Assembly (NCBI RefSeq): GCF_029892095.1
Contig: NZ_JARZAE010000004.1
Span: 7,998,001-8,062,000, forward strand
Direction of reading: 5' to 3'
From: Kitasatospora sp. MAP12-44
GTDB taxonomy: Bacteria; Actinomycetota; Actinomycetes; Streptomycetales; Streptomycetaceae
Length of the DNA: 64,000 nucleotides
The notes beneath the pieces were generated by a model, which was not told where the DNA came from, did not search any database, and worked only from the letters and a program-made list of their open reading frames with translations. The position numbers and the translations under genes were made by a program. Positions 15,971 through 24,684 of this stretch are shown piece after piece. How positions within the stretch are numbered: the stretch's first letter is position 1; each line of letters begins with the position of its first letter.

Positions 15971-16726
15971 TCAGCCCAGGAACCCGCGCAGCAGGGCGGC
16001 GGTGGCCTCCAGGTGCTCCTCGGTCGCCCGCCGGGCGGCCTCGGCGTCCTTGGTCAGGATCGCCCGGACGATCGCCTGGTGCTGGTGCGAGGCGTTCTCG
16101 ATGTTGCGGTCGATCATCGGGATGGCGTTGAGCAGGTCGTTGAGCCGCATCCGGGTCTCGGCGATGCCGGCGGCCAGCGAGTTGGAGCCGGTCAGTTCGC
16201 CGATCGCCAGGTGGAAGCGCGAGTCGCACTGCCGGTAGGCGTCCGCCGGGGCCGCTTCCAGATCGGCCAACCGCTGTTCCAGGTAGGCCTGCTGATCGGG
16301 CGTCAACTCGCGTTTGGCGGCCCACTCGGAGGCGCCGGTCTCCAGCACCAGGCGGTAGGTCAGCGCGTCCTCCAGCTCCGCGCCGAGGTCCTCGGCGGCG
16401 CGCCGCAGGTCGCTGAGATTGGGGGCGGGCAGCCGGTAGGTGACGAAGGTGCCGCCGTAGCGGCCGCGTCTGGACTCGACGCAGCCTGCCTCCTGGAGTG
16501 ATCGCAGGGCCTCACGCAGCGTCACCCTGCTGACGTTCAGCCGGACGGCGAGATCCCGCTCGGCGGGGAGCCGGTCACCGTGCGCGAAGATGCCGAGCTT
16601 GATCGCCTGGAGGATCCGCTCGATGGTCTCCTCGAAGGCGTTGCCCGTGCGGACAGGGCGGAAGATCGCCCCACCTGGCCAATCTATCCGCGCGTCCTGC
16701 TCGTCCGGCCCCTCTGGCTCGCCCAT
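15971..16726 (-). CDS. GntR/FadR-family regulator of the adjacent amine-catabolism operon
   Basis: 251 aa. The winged HTH is at about residues 27-90 (IERILQAIKLGIFAHGDRLP, AERDLAVRLNVSRVTLREAL, RSLQEAGCVESRRGRYGGTF). The helical FCD effector domain follows, with DSRFHLAIGELTGSN and HQHQAIVRAILTKDAEAARR providing the metal-ligand His residues of FadR/FCD proteins. Divergent from the permease-ligase operon; the perfect 9-bp palindrome at 16863-16886 in the spacer is the likely operator. An alternative ATG at 16750 would add eight residues; neither start has a strong RBS. Effector is probably the amine substrate or a gamma-glutamyl intermediate (inference). Confidence 0.88.
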   Translation of the reverse strand: MGEPEGPDEQDARIDWPGGAIFRPVRTGNAFEETIERILQAIKLGIFAHGDRLPAERDLAVRLNVSRVTLREALRSLQEAGCVESRRGRYGGTFVTYRLPAPNLSDLRRAAEDLGAELEDALTYRLVLETGASEWAAKRELTPDQQAYLEQRLADLEAAPADAYRQCDSRFHLAIGELTGSNSLAAGIAETRMRLNDLLNAIPMIDRNIENASHQHQAIVRAILTKDAEAARRATEEHLEATAALLRGFLG

Positions 16727-16820
16727 GGCCGCATCGTACCCAGCTCGCATCTGTCCTGGGCGGTTAACAAGCTGGTAACGCGGGGTGGTGACTCGATTCG
16801 GTTCCGTTGTCCCGGGCCTC

Positions 16821-16850
16821 TTGACGCGGCGTGTGCGGGGGGTGAACCAT
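16821..16850 (+). promoter_or_regulatory. Weak promoter candidate for the amine operon
   Basis: TTGACG (16821-16826) and AACCAT (16845-16850) with an 18-bp spacer. The -10 is poor; proposed because it lies just upstream of the palindromic operator, where a bound repressor would block elongation or clearance. Confidence 0.3.
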
Positions 16851-16862
16851 ACCCGGAAACGC

Positions 16863-16886
16863 CAATGGACTGTTCCTAGTCCATTG
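16863..16886. promoter_or_regulatory. Palindromic operator for GntR/FadR regulator
   Basis: CAATGGACT (16863-16871), spacer GTTCCT, AGTCCATTG (16878-16886): perfect 9-bp arms. AT-rich and symmetric in a GC-rich spacer between regulator and operon, with the TGG...CCA outline seen in FadR-type sites. Confidence 0.7.
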
Positions 16887-16984
16887 AGCGAATGGAGAGC
16901 GCGCCACAGGGCTGTGGTCGCACCTTCGGATCCCACCCCCCACGTCTGCACCCGGATCCCACCCCCACTTCCTAGGAGGTGCGC

Positions 16985-18538
16985 ATGTCTCCTGATCATT
17001 CGGCCAACGGCGCCGAGACGATCACGCCGGCCGCGGTTCTCACCGCCGACGAGCAGCGGCTGCACGAACTCGGCTACACCCAGGAACTCGCCCGCTCGAT
17101 GTCGGGCTTCTCCAACTTCGCGGTCTCCTTCTCCATCGTCTCGATCCTCTCCGGCTGCCTGACCCTCTACGGCTTCGGGATGGCCACCGGCGGCCCGGCC
17201 ATGATCACCTGGGGCTGGCCGCTGGTCGGTCTGATGACCCTCACCGTCGGCCTGGCGATGGCCGAGATCTGCTCCGCCTACCCGACCGCGGGCGGCCTCT
17301 ACTACTGGGCGGCCAAGTTGGCGCCCTCGCGCGGTCCGGCCTGGTCGTGGTTCACCGGCTGGTTCAACTTCCTCGGCCAGGTCGCGGTGACCGCCGGTGT
17401 CGACTTCGGCGCCGGGTTCTTCACCAACGCCTTCCTGGAGATGCAGTTCGGCTTCGCGGCCACTCCCGCGCACACCGTGGAGATCTTCGCGGTGATCCTG
17501 GTGCTGCACGGGCTGCTCAACACCCTCGGCGTGCGGCTGGTGGCGATCTTCAACAACGTCAGCGTCTGGTGGCACCTCTTCGGGGTGCTGGTGATCGTCG
17601 GGGTGCTGGTCCTGGTGCCCTCGCACCACGAGTCGGCCTCCTTCGTCTTCACCAAGTTCGTCAACAACACCGGCTTCCACAACACCTTCTACGTCGCCAT
17701 GCTGGGCCTGCTGCTGGCGCAGTACACCCTCACCGGCTACGACGCCTCGGCCCATATGACCGAGGAGACCAAGGACGCGGCCCGCTCGGGGCCGCGCGGG
17801 ATCGTGATGTCGATCGTGGTCTCCCTGGTGGCCGGCTGGATCCTGCTGCTCGGTATCACCTTCGCGATCCAGAACTACGACGGCGCGCTCAACAGCGCCA
17901 CCGGCGTACCGCCCGCGCAGATCTTCATCGACGCGGTCGGCAACACCGGCGCCAAGTTCCTGCTGCTGATCGTGATCGGCGCCCAGTTCTTCTGCGGGAT
18001 GGCCTCGGTCACCGCCAACTCCCGCATGATCTACGCCTTCTCGCGGGACGGCGCACTGCCGGGATCGCGCTTCTGGCACCGGATCAACCCGCGCACCCAG
18101 ACCCCGACCAGCGCGGTCTGGTTCGCCGCGGTCGGTGCGTTCCTGCTGGGCGTGCCCGACCTGTGGAACCCGACGGCCTACGCCGCGGTCACCTCGGTCT
18201 CCGTGATCGGCCTCTACATCGCTTACGCCATCCCGGTGTTGCTGCGGCTGCGGCAGGGCGATCGGTTCCAGACCGGGCCGTGGAACCTGGGACGCTGGAG
18301 CAAGCCGATCGGCGTGGTCGCGGTCGGTTGGACCGCGCTGATCACCGTCCTGTTCATGCTCCCCACGCTCAGCCCGATCACGGCGACCAACTTCAACTAC
18401 ACCCCGGTCGCGGTCGCGGTGGTCCTCGGGTTCGCCGGCATCTGGTGGCTGGTCTCCGCCCGTCACTGGTTCACCGGGCCGAAGATCCACGGTGCGGCCG
18501 ATGAAATCCCCGCCATCGACACCGAATTGGAGATCTGA
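16985..18538 (+). CDS. APC-superfamily amino acid/amine permease
   Basis: 517 aa, about 12 membrane helices. N-terminal signature LHELGYTQELARSMSGFSNF, AVSFSIVSILSG and the WPLVGLMTLTVGLAMAEICS/AYPTAGGLYYW block define the amino acid-polyamine-organocation family, subgroup of GABA/choline-type permeases. ATG 16985 lies behind AGGAGG. Its stop overlaps the ATG of the glutamine-synthetase-like gene by one base (TGATG), indicating translational coupling. Context implies uptake of the amine handled by the following enzymes (ethanolamine or polyamine; inference). Confidence 0.9.
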   Translation: MSPDHSANGAETITPAAVLTADEQRLHELGYTQELARSMSGFSNFAVSFSIVSILSGCLTLYGFGMATGGPAMITWGWPLVGLMTLTVGLAMAEICSAYPTAGGLYYWAAKLAPSRGPAWSWFTGWFNFLGQVAVTAGVDFGAGFFTNAFLEMQFGFAATPAHTVEIFAVILVLHGLLNTLGVRLVAIFNNVSVWWHLFGVLVIVGVLVLVPSHHESASFVFTKFVNNTGFHNTFYVAMLGLLLAQYTLTGYDASAHMTEETKDAARSGPRGIVMSIVVSLVAGWILLLGITFAIQNYDGALNSATGVPPAQIFIDAVGNTGAKFLLLIVIGAQFFCGMASVTANSRMIYAFSRDGALPGSRFWHRINPRTQTPTSAVWFAAVGAFLLGVPDLWNPTAYAAVTSVSVIGLYIAYAIPVLLRLRQGDRFQTGPWNLGRWSKPIGVVAVGWTALITVLFMLPTLSPITATNFNYTPVAVAVVLGFAGIWWLVSARHWFTGPKIHGAADEIPAIDTELEI

Positions 18539-19902
18539 TGAGCCACCGACGTGGCCGGCTGACCCTGGAGGAGCTGCGCGCTCTGGTCGCCGACGGCACC
18601 ATCGACACGGTCGTCCTGGCGATGACCGACATGCAGGGGCGGCTGCAGGGCAAGCGGATGGCCGCCGACTTCTTCCTCGCCGACACGGTGGCCAACGCCG
18701 CCGAGGGCTGCGGCTACCTGCTGGCCGTCGACATCGACATGAACACCGTGGACGGCTACGAGATCTCCTCCTGGGAGACCGGCTACGGCGACTTCGTGCT
18801 GAGGCCCGACTTCTCCACCCTGCGCCTGGTCCCCTGGCACCCGGGCACCGCGATGGTCCAGTGCGACGTGTACGCGCACGACGGCGCCCCCGTGGCCGTC
18901 TCGCCCCGGCAGATCCTGCGCCGCCAGCTGGAGCGGCTCGCCGCGTACGGCTGGAACGCCTATGTGGGCACGGAGTTGGAGTTCATCGTCTTCAAGGACA
19001 GCTACGAGCAGGCCTGGGACAAGGACTACCACAGGCTGACCCCGGTCAACCAGTACAACGTGGACTACTCGATCCTGGGCACCTCCCGGGTGGAGCCGCT
19101 GCTGCGCCGGGTGCGCAACGAGATGGCCGGCGCGGGCCTGACGGTGGAGTCGGCGAAGGGCGAGTGCAACCTCGGGCAGCACGAGATCGCCTTCAAGTAC
19201 GACCAGGCGCTCGTCACCTGCGACGACCACTCGGTCTACAAGACCGGTGCCAAGGAGATCGCCGCCCAGGAGGGGGTGAGCCTGACCTTCATGGCCAAGT
19301 ACAACGAGCGCGAGGGCAACTCCTGCCACATCCACCTGAGCCTGCGCGACGACGCGGGCGCGCCGGTGATGGCGGGCGAGGGCGAGTTCGGCTTCTCGCC
19401 GGTGATGGAGCACTTCCTGGCCGGCCAACTCGCCTGCCTGGCCGAGTTCTCGCTGCTGCTCGCCCCCACCGTCAACTCCTACAAGCGCTACGTGCCGGGC
19501 AGCTTCGCGCCCACCGCGGTCGCCTGGGGCCGCGACAACCGCACCTGCGCGCTGCGGGTGGTCGGCCACGGCCAGTCGCTGCGTTTCGAGAACCGGGTCC
19601 CCGGCGGTGACGTCAACCCCTACCTGGCGGTCGCCGCGCTGATCGCGGCCGGCCTGCACGGGGTGGAGCAAGGCCTGGCGCTGGAACCGGAGTTCACCGG
19701 AAACGCGTACGCCTCCGACGCCCCCCGGGTGCCCGCCACGCTGCGCGAGGCGATCGACGCCTTCGCGGGCAGCGAGGTGGCCGCGCAGGCCTTCGGCAAG
19801 GGCGTGGTCGAGCACTACACCCACGCCGGCCGGGTGGAACTCGCGGCCTTCGAGTCCGCTGTGACGGACTGGGAGCGCCGGCGCGGATTCGAGCGGCTGT
19901 GA
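18538..19902 (+). CDS. Glutamine-synthetase-like gamma-glutamyl-amine ligase (GlnA3/GlnA4 type)
   Basis: 454 aa, GSI-fold ATP-dependent ligase. Catalytic beta-grasp/C-terminal motifs: VGTELEFIVF, ESAKGECNLGQHEIAFKYDQ, EGNSCHIHLSL, PTVNSYKRYVPGSFAPTAVA, WGRDNRTCALRVV and RFENRVPGGDVNPYLAVAAL. The C-terminal adenylylation-site block of true GlnA is not seen. In S. coelicolor, GlnA3 and GlnA4 are not glutamine synthetases but gamma-glutamylate polyamines and ethanolamine respectively; operon context with permease, gamma-glutamyl hydrolase, ALDH and SDR supports the same type of role here. Ethanolamine fits best because an alcohol-oxidising SDR but no amine oxidase or transaminase is present (inference). 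Confidence 0.85.
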   Translation: MSHRRGRLTLEELRALVADGTIDTVVLAMTDMQGRLQGKRMAADFFLADTVANAAEGCGYLLAVDIDMNTVDGYEISSWETGYGDFVLRPDFSTLRLVPWHPGTAMVQCDVYAHDGAPVAVSPRQILRRQLERLAAYGWNAYVGTELEFIVFKDSYEQAWDKDYHRLTPVNQYNVDYSILGTSRVEPLLRRVRNEMAGAGLTVESAKGECNLGQHEIAFKYDQALVTCDDHSVYKTGAKEIAAQEGVSLTFMAKYNEREGNSCHIHLSLRDDAGAPVMAGEGEFGFSPVMEHFLAGQLACLAEFSLLLAPTVNSYKRYVPGSFAPTAVAWGRDNRTCALRVVGHGQSLRFENRVPGGDVNPYLAVAALIAAGLHGVEQGLALEPEFTGNAYASDAPRVPATLREAIDAFAGSEVAAQAFGKGVVEHYTHAGRVELAAFESAVTDWERRRGFERL

Positions 19903-20630
19903 GCGCCGCGGCCCGCCGACCGGTGGTCGGCATCAGCAGCTACCTGGACACCGCCGCATGGTCGGTGTGGCAGGAGCCGGCCGCCCTGCTCCCGCAGGTC
20001 TATGTGGACGCGGTGGTGCGCGCCGGGGCCGTCCCCGTCCTGCTGCCCCCGCAGGCGGTGGGCGCGGCCGAGGTGCTCGGGCTGATCGACGGGCTGCTGC
20101 TCGCCGGCGGCCCGGACATCGACCCCGCCCGCTACGGCGCGGCCGCCCACCCGCGCACCGGCGCGCCGCACGGCACCCGGGACGCCTGGGAGTTCGACCT
20201 GCTGCGCGGCGCGCTGGAGCGGGACCTGCCGGTGCTCGGCGTCTGCCGCGGCATGCAGCTGCTGAACGTCGCACTCGGCGGCGAGCTGGTCCAGCACCTG
20301 CCCGACGTGCTCGGTGACCAGAGCCACCAGGCCGCCCCAGCGGTGTTCACCGGACGCAACGTGCGGATCCGGCCCAGCAGTCGGCTGGCCGCCGTCCTCG
20401 GCCCGTCGGCGCAGGTGCTGTGCTACCACCACCAGGCGGTCGGCCGGCTCGGGGACGGGCTGCTGCCCGCCGCCTGGAGCTCGGACGAGTCGGTCGAGGC
20501 GATCGAGCTGCCCGACCGCCGGTTCGCCGTCGGCGTGCAGTGGCACCCGGAGCAGGACAGCGCGGACCTGCGGCTGTTCGAAGCGTTCGTCCAAGAGTCG
20601 GCAGTGTCTGCCGCAGCCAAGGAGACGTGA
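19899..20630 (+). CDS. Gamma-glutamyl hydrolase (peptidase C26, PuuD-like)
   Basis: 243-aa class I glutamine-amidotransferase-fold hydrolase that would release glutamate from the gamma-glutamylated product. Nucleophile Cys116 in PVLGVCRGMQLLNVALGG; oxyanion region DGLLLAGGPDIDPARYG; His and Glu in FAVGVQWHPEQ. GTG start overlaps the preceding stop by four bases (GTGA). PuuD of the E. coli putrescine pathway is the functional model. Confidence 0.9.
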   Translation: MSAAARRPVVGISSYLDTAAWSVWQEPAALLPQVYVDAVVRAGAVPVLLPPQAVGAAEVLGLIDGLLLAGGPDIDPARYGAAAHPRTGAPHGTRDAWEFDLLRGALERDLPVLGVCRGMQLLNVALGGELVQHLPDVLGDQSHQAAPAVFTGRNVRIRPSSRLAAVLGPSAQVLCYHHQAVGRLGDGLLPAAWSSDESVEAIELPDRRFAVGVQWHPEQDSADLRLFEAFVQESAVSAAAKET

Positions 20631-20637
20631 GTCAACG

Positions 20638-22026
20638 ATGACCCAAGTGAGCACCTCCGATCCGACCTCCTACGAGGTGGTCAACCCGGCCACCGAGCAG
20701 GTGATCGAGGTCGTGACGATGGCCGGTCTGGAGGAGACCGACGCGGCGATCGCCCGCGCCAAGGCCGCCTTCGACTCCTGGCGCCGGGTGGCCCCCGCCG
20801 ACCGGGCCCGGCTGCTGCGGGCCTTCGCCGCCGCCGTGGACGGCGAGCGCGAGCACCTGGCCGCGCTCGAAGTGGCCAACGCCGGGCACACCGTGGGCAA
20901 CGCGCGCTGGGAGGCGGGCAACGCCCGCGACGTCATCGAGTACTACGCGGCGGCGCCCGAGCGGCTCTTCGGCCGGCAGATCCCGGTCGCCGGGGGAGTG
21001 GACCTCACCTTCCAGGAGCCGCTGGGCGTGGTCGGGGTGATCGTGCCCTGGAACTTCCCGATGCCGATCGCGGCCTGGGCGCTGGCGCCGGCCCTGGCGG
21101 CCGGCAACACCGTGGTCCTCAAGCCCGCCGAGCTCACCCCGCTGACCGCGCTGCGGCTGGCCGAGCTGGCCCTGGAGGCCGGGATCCCGCCGGGCGTGTT
21201 CCAGGTGCTGCCCGGCTACGGCCCGGTGGTGGGACAGCGCTTCGTCACCCACCCGGACGTGCGCAAGGTGGTGTTCACCGGGTCGGGCGCGGTCGGCAAG
21301 CAGATCATGGCCGGCTGCGCGCAGCAGGTGAAGCCGGTCACCCTGGAGCTCGGCGGCAAGAGCGCCAACATCGTCTTCGCGGACGCCGACCTCGCCAAGG
21401 CGGCGGCCAGCGCGCCAGGCGCGGTCTTCGACAACGCGGGCCAGGACTGCTGCGCGCGCTCGCGGATCCTGGTGCAGCAGTCGGTCTTCGACGAGTTCAT
21501 GGCGCTCTTGGAGCCCGCCGTGCTGGGCTTCAGGGTCGGCGATCCGACCGACGAGAAGACCGACATGGGCCCGCTGATCTCGGCCGCGCACCGCGCTCGG
21601 GTGGCCGGTTTCGTTCCTGACGACTCGTCAGTCGTGCTGCGTGGCAACATTCCTGAGGGCCCTGGCTTCTGGTTCCCGCCGACCGTGCTGGCGCCCGGCT
21701 CGCACGATGTGCCGGCCTTCACCGAGGAGGTCTTCGGACCGGTGGTGGCCGTCGTCCCGTTCCGGGACGAGGAGGACGCGCTACGGATCGCCAACAGCAC
21801 CGAGTACGGCCTCTCCGGCTCGATCTGGACCAGGGACCTGGGCCGGGCCCTGCGGGTGGCGCGCGGCGTGGAGGCGGGCAACCTGTCCGTCAACTCGCAT
21901 TCCTCGGTGCGCTATTCGACCCCCTTTGGCGGATTCAAGCAGTCCGGCCTGGGACGCGAACTGGGCCCCGACGCCCTCGACGCCTTCACCGAAACCAAGA
22001 ACGTCTTCATCTCCACGGAGGAGTAG
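20638..22026 (+). CDS. NAD(P)-dependent aldehyde dehydrogenase
   Basis: 462 aa. Coenzyme fold VGVIVPWNFPMPIAAWALAP and VVLKPAELTPLTALRL, FTGSGAVGKQIM, general base Glu237 in VTLELGGKSANIVF, catalytic Cys271 in FDNAGQDCCARSRILVQ, and the C-terminal PFGGFKQSGLGRELG. Probably oxidises a gamma-glutamyl-aminoaldehyde to the acid in this operon. ATG 20638 is preceded by AAGGAG. Slightly shorter than the usual 475-500 aa, but all blocks are present. Confidence 0.93.
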   Translation: MTQVSTSDPTSYEVVNPATEQVIEVVTMAGLEETDAAIARAKAAFDSWRRVAPADRARLLRAFAAAVDGEREHLAALEVANAGHTVGNARWEAGNARDVIEYYAAAPERLFGRQIPVAGGVDLTFQEPLGVVGVIVPWNFPMPIAAWALAPALAAGNTVVLKPAELTPLTALRLAELALEAGIPPGVFQVLPGYGPVVGQRFVTHPDVRKVVFTGSGAVGKQIMAGCAQQVKPVTLELGGKSANIVFADADLAKAAASAPGAVFDNAGQDCCARSRILVQQSVFDEFMALLEPAVLGFRVGDPTDEKTDMGPLISAAHRARVAGFVPDDSSVVLRGNIPEGPGFWFPPTVLAPGSHDVPAFTEEVFGPVVAVVPFRDEEDALRIANSTEYGLSGSIWTRDLGRALRVARGVEAGNLSVNSHSSVRYSTPFGGFKQSGLGRELGPDALDAFTETKNVFISTEE

Positions 22027-22030
22027 CACC

Positions 22031-22810
22031 ATGGTCAACCCCCTTTCCCCCCGCCTCGACGGCCGCGTGGCCGTCATCACCGGCGCCGGCAGCGGCATCG
22101 GCCGCGCCACCGCGCTGCGCTTCGCCTCCGAGGGTGCCTCCGTGGTCTGCGTCGACCTGGACGAGACCAGCGGCAAGGCCGTCGCCGAGGAGGTCGGCGG
22201 CCTCTTCATCCAGGCCGATGTCACCAACGAGGACCAGGTGCGGGCGATGTACGCCGCGGCCGTCACCGAGTTCGGCAGCGTCGACATCGCCTTCAACAAC
22301 GCCGGCATCTCGCCGCCCGAGGACGACTCGATCCTCACCACCGGCCTGGAGGCCTGGCGCCGGGTGCAGGAGGTCAACCTCACCAGCGTCTACCTGTGCT
22401 GCAAGTACGCCATCCCGCACATGCAGCGCCAGGGCAAGGGCTCGATCATCAACACCGCCTCGTTCGTCGCGGTGATGGGCGCGGCCACCTCGCAGATCTC
22501 CTACAGCGCCTCCAAGGGCGGCGTGCTGGCGATGTCGCGCGAGCTGGGCGTGCAGTTCGCCCGCGAGGGCATCCGGGTCAACGCGCTCTGCCCGGGGCCG
22601 GTGAACACCCCGCTGCTGCAGGAGCTGTTCGCCAAGGACCCCGAGCGCGCCGCGCGCCGCCTGATCCACATCCCGCTGGGCCGGTTCGCCGAGCCGTCCG
22701 AGATCGCCGCCGCGGTGGCCTTCCTGGCCAGCGACGACTCCTCCTTCATGACCGCCAACACCTTCCTGGTGGACGGCGGCATCTCCGGCGCGTACGTCAC
22801 CCCGGAGTAG
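22031..22810 (+). CDS. Short-chain dehydrogenase/reductase
   Basis: 259-aa classical SDR: TGAGSGIGRATALRFASEGA nucleotide loop, NNAGIS, catalytic Ser in INTASFVAVMG, Tyr-x3-Lys in ISYSASKGG, and the VNALCPGPVNTPL substrate loop. Asp after the second strand (VCVDLDE) favours NAD(H). Last gene of the operon, 4 bp after the ALDH stop with ACGGAGGAG as RBS. In this setting it may oxidise the hydroxyl of gamma-glutamylethanolamide before the ALDH step (inference); FabG-type naming would be only by similarity. Confidence 0.9.
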   Translation: MVNPLSPRLDGRVAVITGAGSGIGRATALRFASEGASVVCVDLDETSGKAVAEEVGGLFIQADVTNEDQVRAMYAAAVTEFGSVDIAFNNAGISPPEDDSILTTGLEAWRRVQEVNLTSVYLCCKYAIPHMQRQGKGSIINTASFVAVMGAATSQISYSASKGGVLAMSRELGVQFAREGIRVNALCPGPVNTPLLQELFAKDPERAARRLIHIPLGRFAEPSEIAAAVAFLASDDSSFMTANTFLVDGGISGAYVTPE

Positions 22811-22823
22811 CAGCCCCCACCCT

Positions 22824-22854
22824 GGTGGCGGCGGCCGCACCGGCCGCCGCCACC
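22824..22854. terminator. Bidirectional terminator hairpin
   Basis: Perfect 14-bp stem, GGTGGCGGCGGCCG (22824-22837) and CGGCCGCCGCCACC (22841-22854), with a 3-nt loop, located between the convergent SDR and M55 peptidase stops. Confidence 0.85.
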
Positions 22855-22861
22855 ACGGGGA

Positions 22862-23686
22862 TCACTCGGCGATCGTGCGGGTGAGCAGCAGCATGGTGGC
22901 GAAGGTGCGGTAGAGCCGGATCGGGTCGTCGTCGGTGATGTGCACGGTCAGCTCGTCGTCGCGGACCACGCCGTTGATCCAGGTGGCCGTCTCGGCGAGG
23001 TCGGCGTTGCGCAGCCGGATGCCGAGCGTGGCGGGGAGCTCGATGGTGGGCGGCGCGGCCCGGTCCAGCCCGCGCACCGCCTGCTCGGCGGTGCTCCTGA
23101 TCAGCTCGCGGGCCTCCTGCGGGTGCATGCTGTCGGCGGCGTGCCGGGAGACCGAGGTCTTGACCACCGCGGCCCGCAGGCCCGGGCAGAACGGCCGGGC
23201 CTCCTCGGCGGTGGTCCCGTCCCCGGTGATCAGCACCACCGGCACCCCGTGCCCGAGCGCCACCAGCGCGTTGATCCCGCTCTCGCCGGTCGGCACGCCG
23301 TTCAGCGTGACCTCGGCGATCGCCCGCGGACTGTAGGTGTGCGACAGAACGGACGGGGCGCCGCCCATCGAGCCGTGGTACGAGACGAAGAAGACCGCGT
23401 CGAACGAGGCGTCCAGGCCCTGCATCATGTAGAGCGGCTTGTGCCGGCCGGACAGGTAGCGGGCCCGGCCCGCCAGCTCGTCCGGACGGAGGTTGGCCAT
23501 CGCCCCGTGCGAGTCGTTGACCAGGAACGCGTCGGCGCCGCCGGCCTGCGCACCCTCGATCGCGGCGTTCACCTCCGCCTGCAGCAGCCCGCAGAAGTAG
23601 TCGTAGGACGGGCCGGTGGTCCGGCACTGCTCCCAGTCGACCACTCCGGCGGTGCCCTCCATGTCGGACGAGATGAAGATCTTCAA
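22862..23686 (-). CDS. M55 family D-aminopeptidase (DppA-like)
   Basis: 274 aa, zinc peptidase of family M55. MKIFISSDMEGTAGVVDW supplies the N-terminal metal ligands (Asp, Glu), FLVNDSHGAMANL a His, and VFFVSYHGSMGGAPSVLSHT another His. Glycine-rich VPTGESGINALVALGHGVPV follows. Start is TTG at 23686 with CAAGGAG 7 bases upstream. DppA of Bacillus processes D-amino-acid dipeptides; no dipeptide transporter is adjacent here. Confidence 0.92.
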   Translation of the reverse strand: MKIFISSDMEGTAGVVDWEQCRTTGPSYDYFCGLLQAEVNAAIEGAQAGGADAFLVNDSHGAMANLRPDELAGRARYLSGRHKPLYMMQGLDASFDAVFFVSYHGSMGGAPSVLSHTYSPRAIAEVTLNGVPTGESGINALVALGHGVPVVLITGDGTTAEEARPFCPGLRAAVVKTSVSRHAADSMHPQEARELIRSTAEQAVRGLDRAAPPTIELPATLGIRLRNADLAETATWINGVVRDDELTVHITDDDPIRLYRTFATMLLLTRTIAE

Positions 23687-23724
23687 CTGCGCTCTCCTTG
23701 GATATCCGGGGACAGTGGGCGGGC

Positions 23725-24573
23725 TCAGAGCCGGTCGCCGGCCGCGAGGACGGCGTCGGCCAGTGCCCGCACCGGCTCACGGGCCGTCGTACGACCGGTG
23801 CTGAGGATGAACTCGATGCTGCCGAGGTCCGGCAGTTCGGCCTGCCGGGGGAGCACCCGCAGGCCGGGCGGGAGCAGGCTGCGGGCGTGCGCCACCACGC
23901 CGAGCCCGGCCAGCGCGGCGGCCCGCACGCCGTTCAGGCTCCCGCTGGTGCAGGCGATCCGCCACGGGCGCCCGGCCCGCTCCAGGACGTCCAGGGCGCG
24001 CGCCCGGGAGATGCTGGGCGGCGGGTAGACGATCAGCGGCACCGGCTGGCGAGGGTCGAGGCGGAAGTCCTCGGCGCCGATCCAGACCAGTTGGTCGCGC
24101 CGCACCAGCGGGCCGCCCGAGCCGTCGGCGGCGCGCTTGCCGAGCACCAGGTCGAGGCGGCCGTCGGCGAGCTGCTCGTGCAGCAGGCCGCTCAGCCCCA
24201 CGGTCAGTTCGAGGTCCACCTGCGGGTGGTCGCGCCGGAAGCCGCGCAGGATCTGCGGCAGCTCGGTGAGCACGAAGTCCTCGGAGGCCCCGAACCGCAC
24301 CCGTCCCTGCACCTGCGTCTGTGCGAAGTAGGCGTGCGCCTGCTCGTGCGCCGCCAGGATCGAGCGGGCGAATCCCAGCATCGCCTCGCCCTCGCCGGTC
24401 AGCTCCACGGAGTGGGTGTCGCGGACGAAGAGCCGACGGTCGGCAGCCGCCTCCAGGCGCCGGATGTGCTGGCTGACGGTGGACTGCTGCAGCCCCAGCC
24501 GCTGGGCGGCCCGGGTGAACCCGCCGCTCTGGGCGACCGCCAGGAAGGATCTGAGCTGCACCGGATCGAACAT
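23725..24573 (-). CDS. LysR-family transcriptional regulator
   Basis: 282 aa. Winged HTH at residues 3-62: PVQLRSFLAVAQSGGFTRAA, QRLGLQQSTVSQHIRRLEAA; the periplasmic-binding-like effector domain follows (VRFGASEDFVLTELPQILRG). Divergent from the SBF-type transporter gene with a 111-bp spacer, the usual layout for a LysR regulator and its target, so it probably controls the transporter. Confidence 0.92.
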   Translation of the reverse strand: MFDPVQLRSFLAVAQSGGFTRAAQRLGLQQSTVSQHIRRLEAAADRRLFVRDTHSVELTGEGEAMLGFARSILAAHEQAHAYFAQTQVQGRVRFGASEDFVLTELPQILRGFRRDHPQVDLELTVGLSGLLHEQLADGRLDLVLGKRAADGSGGPLVRRDQLVWIGAEDFRLDPRQPVPLIVYPPPSISRARALDVLERAGRPWRIACTSGSLNGVRAAALAGLGVVAHARSLLPPGLRVLPRQAELPDLGSIEFILSTGRTTAREPVRALADAVLAAGDRL

Positions 24574-24684
24574 CTGGTCATCATATTTCGTGATGGCAGT
24601 AAGTGTGGCTAGCGGGATTCACAATCACCGCGACGGGGGGCGAGGCTGGGAGCACACCCCCGGACCTGCCTGCGGAGACCCTCC

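Noticed and set aside
16727..18490. Very long minus-strand frame upstream of the FadR-type regulator (839 codons in all)
   Set aside because: Antisense to the APC permease; composition (His/Gln/Arg/Gly) is typical of a GC-rich shadow, and the regulator has a natural start at 16726.
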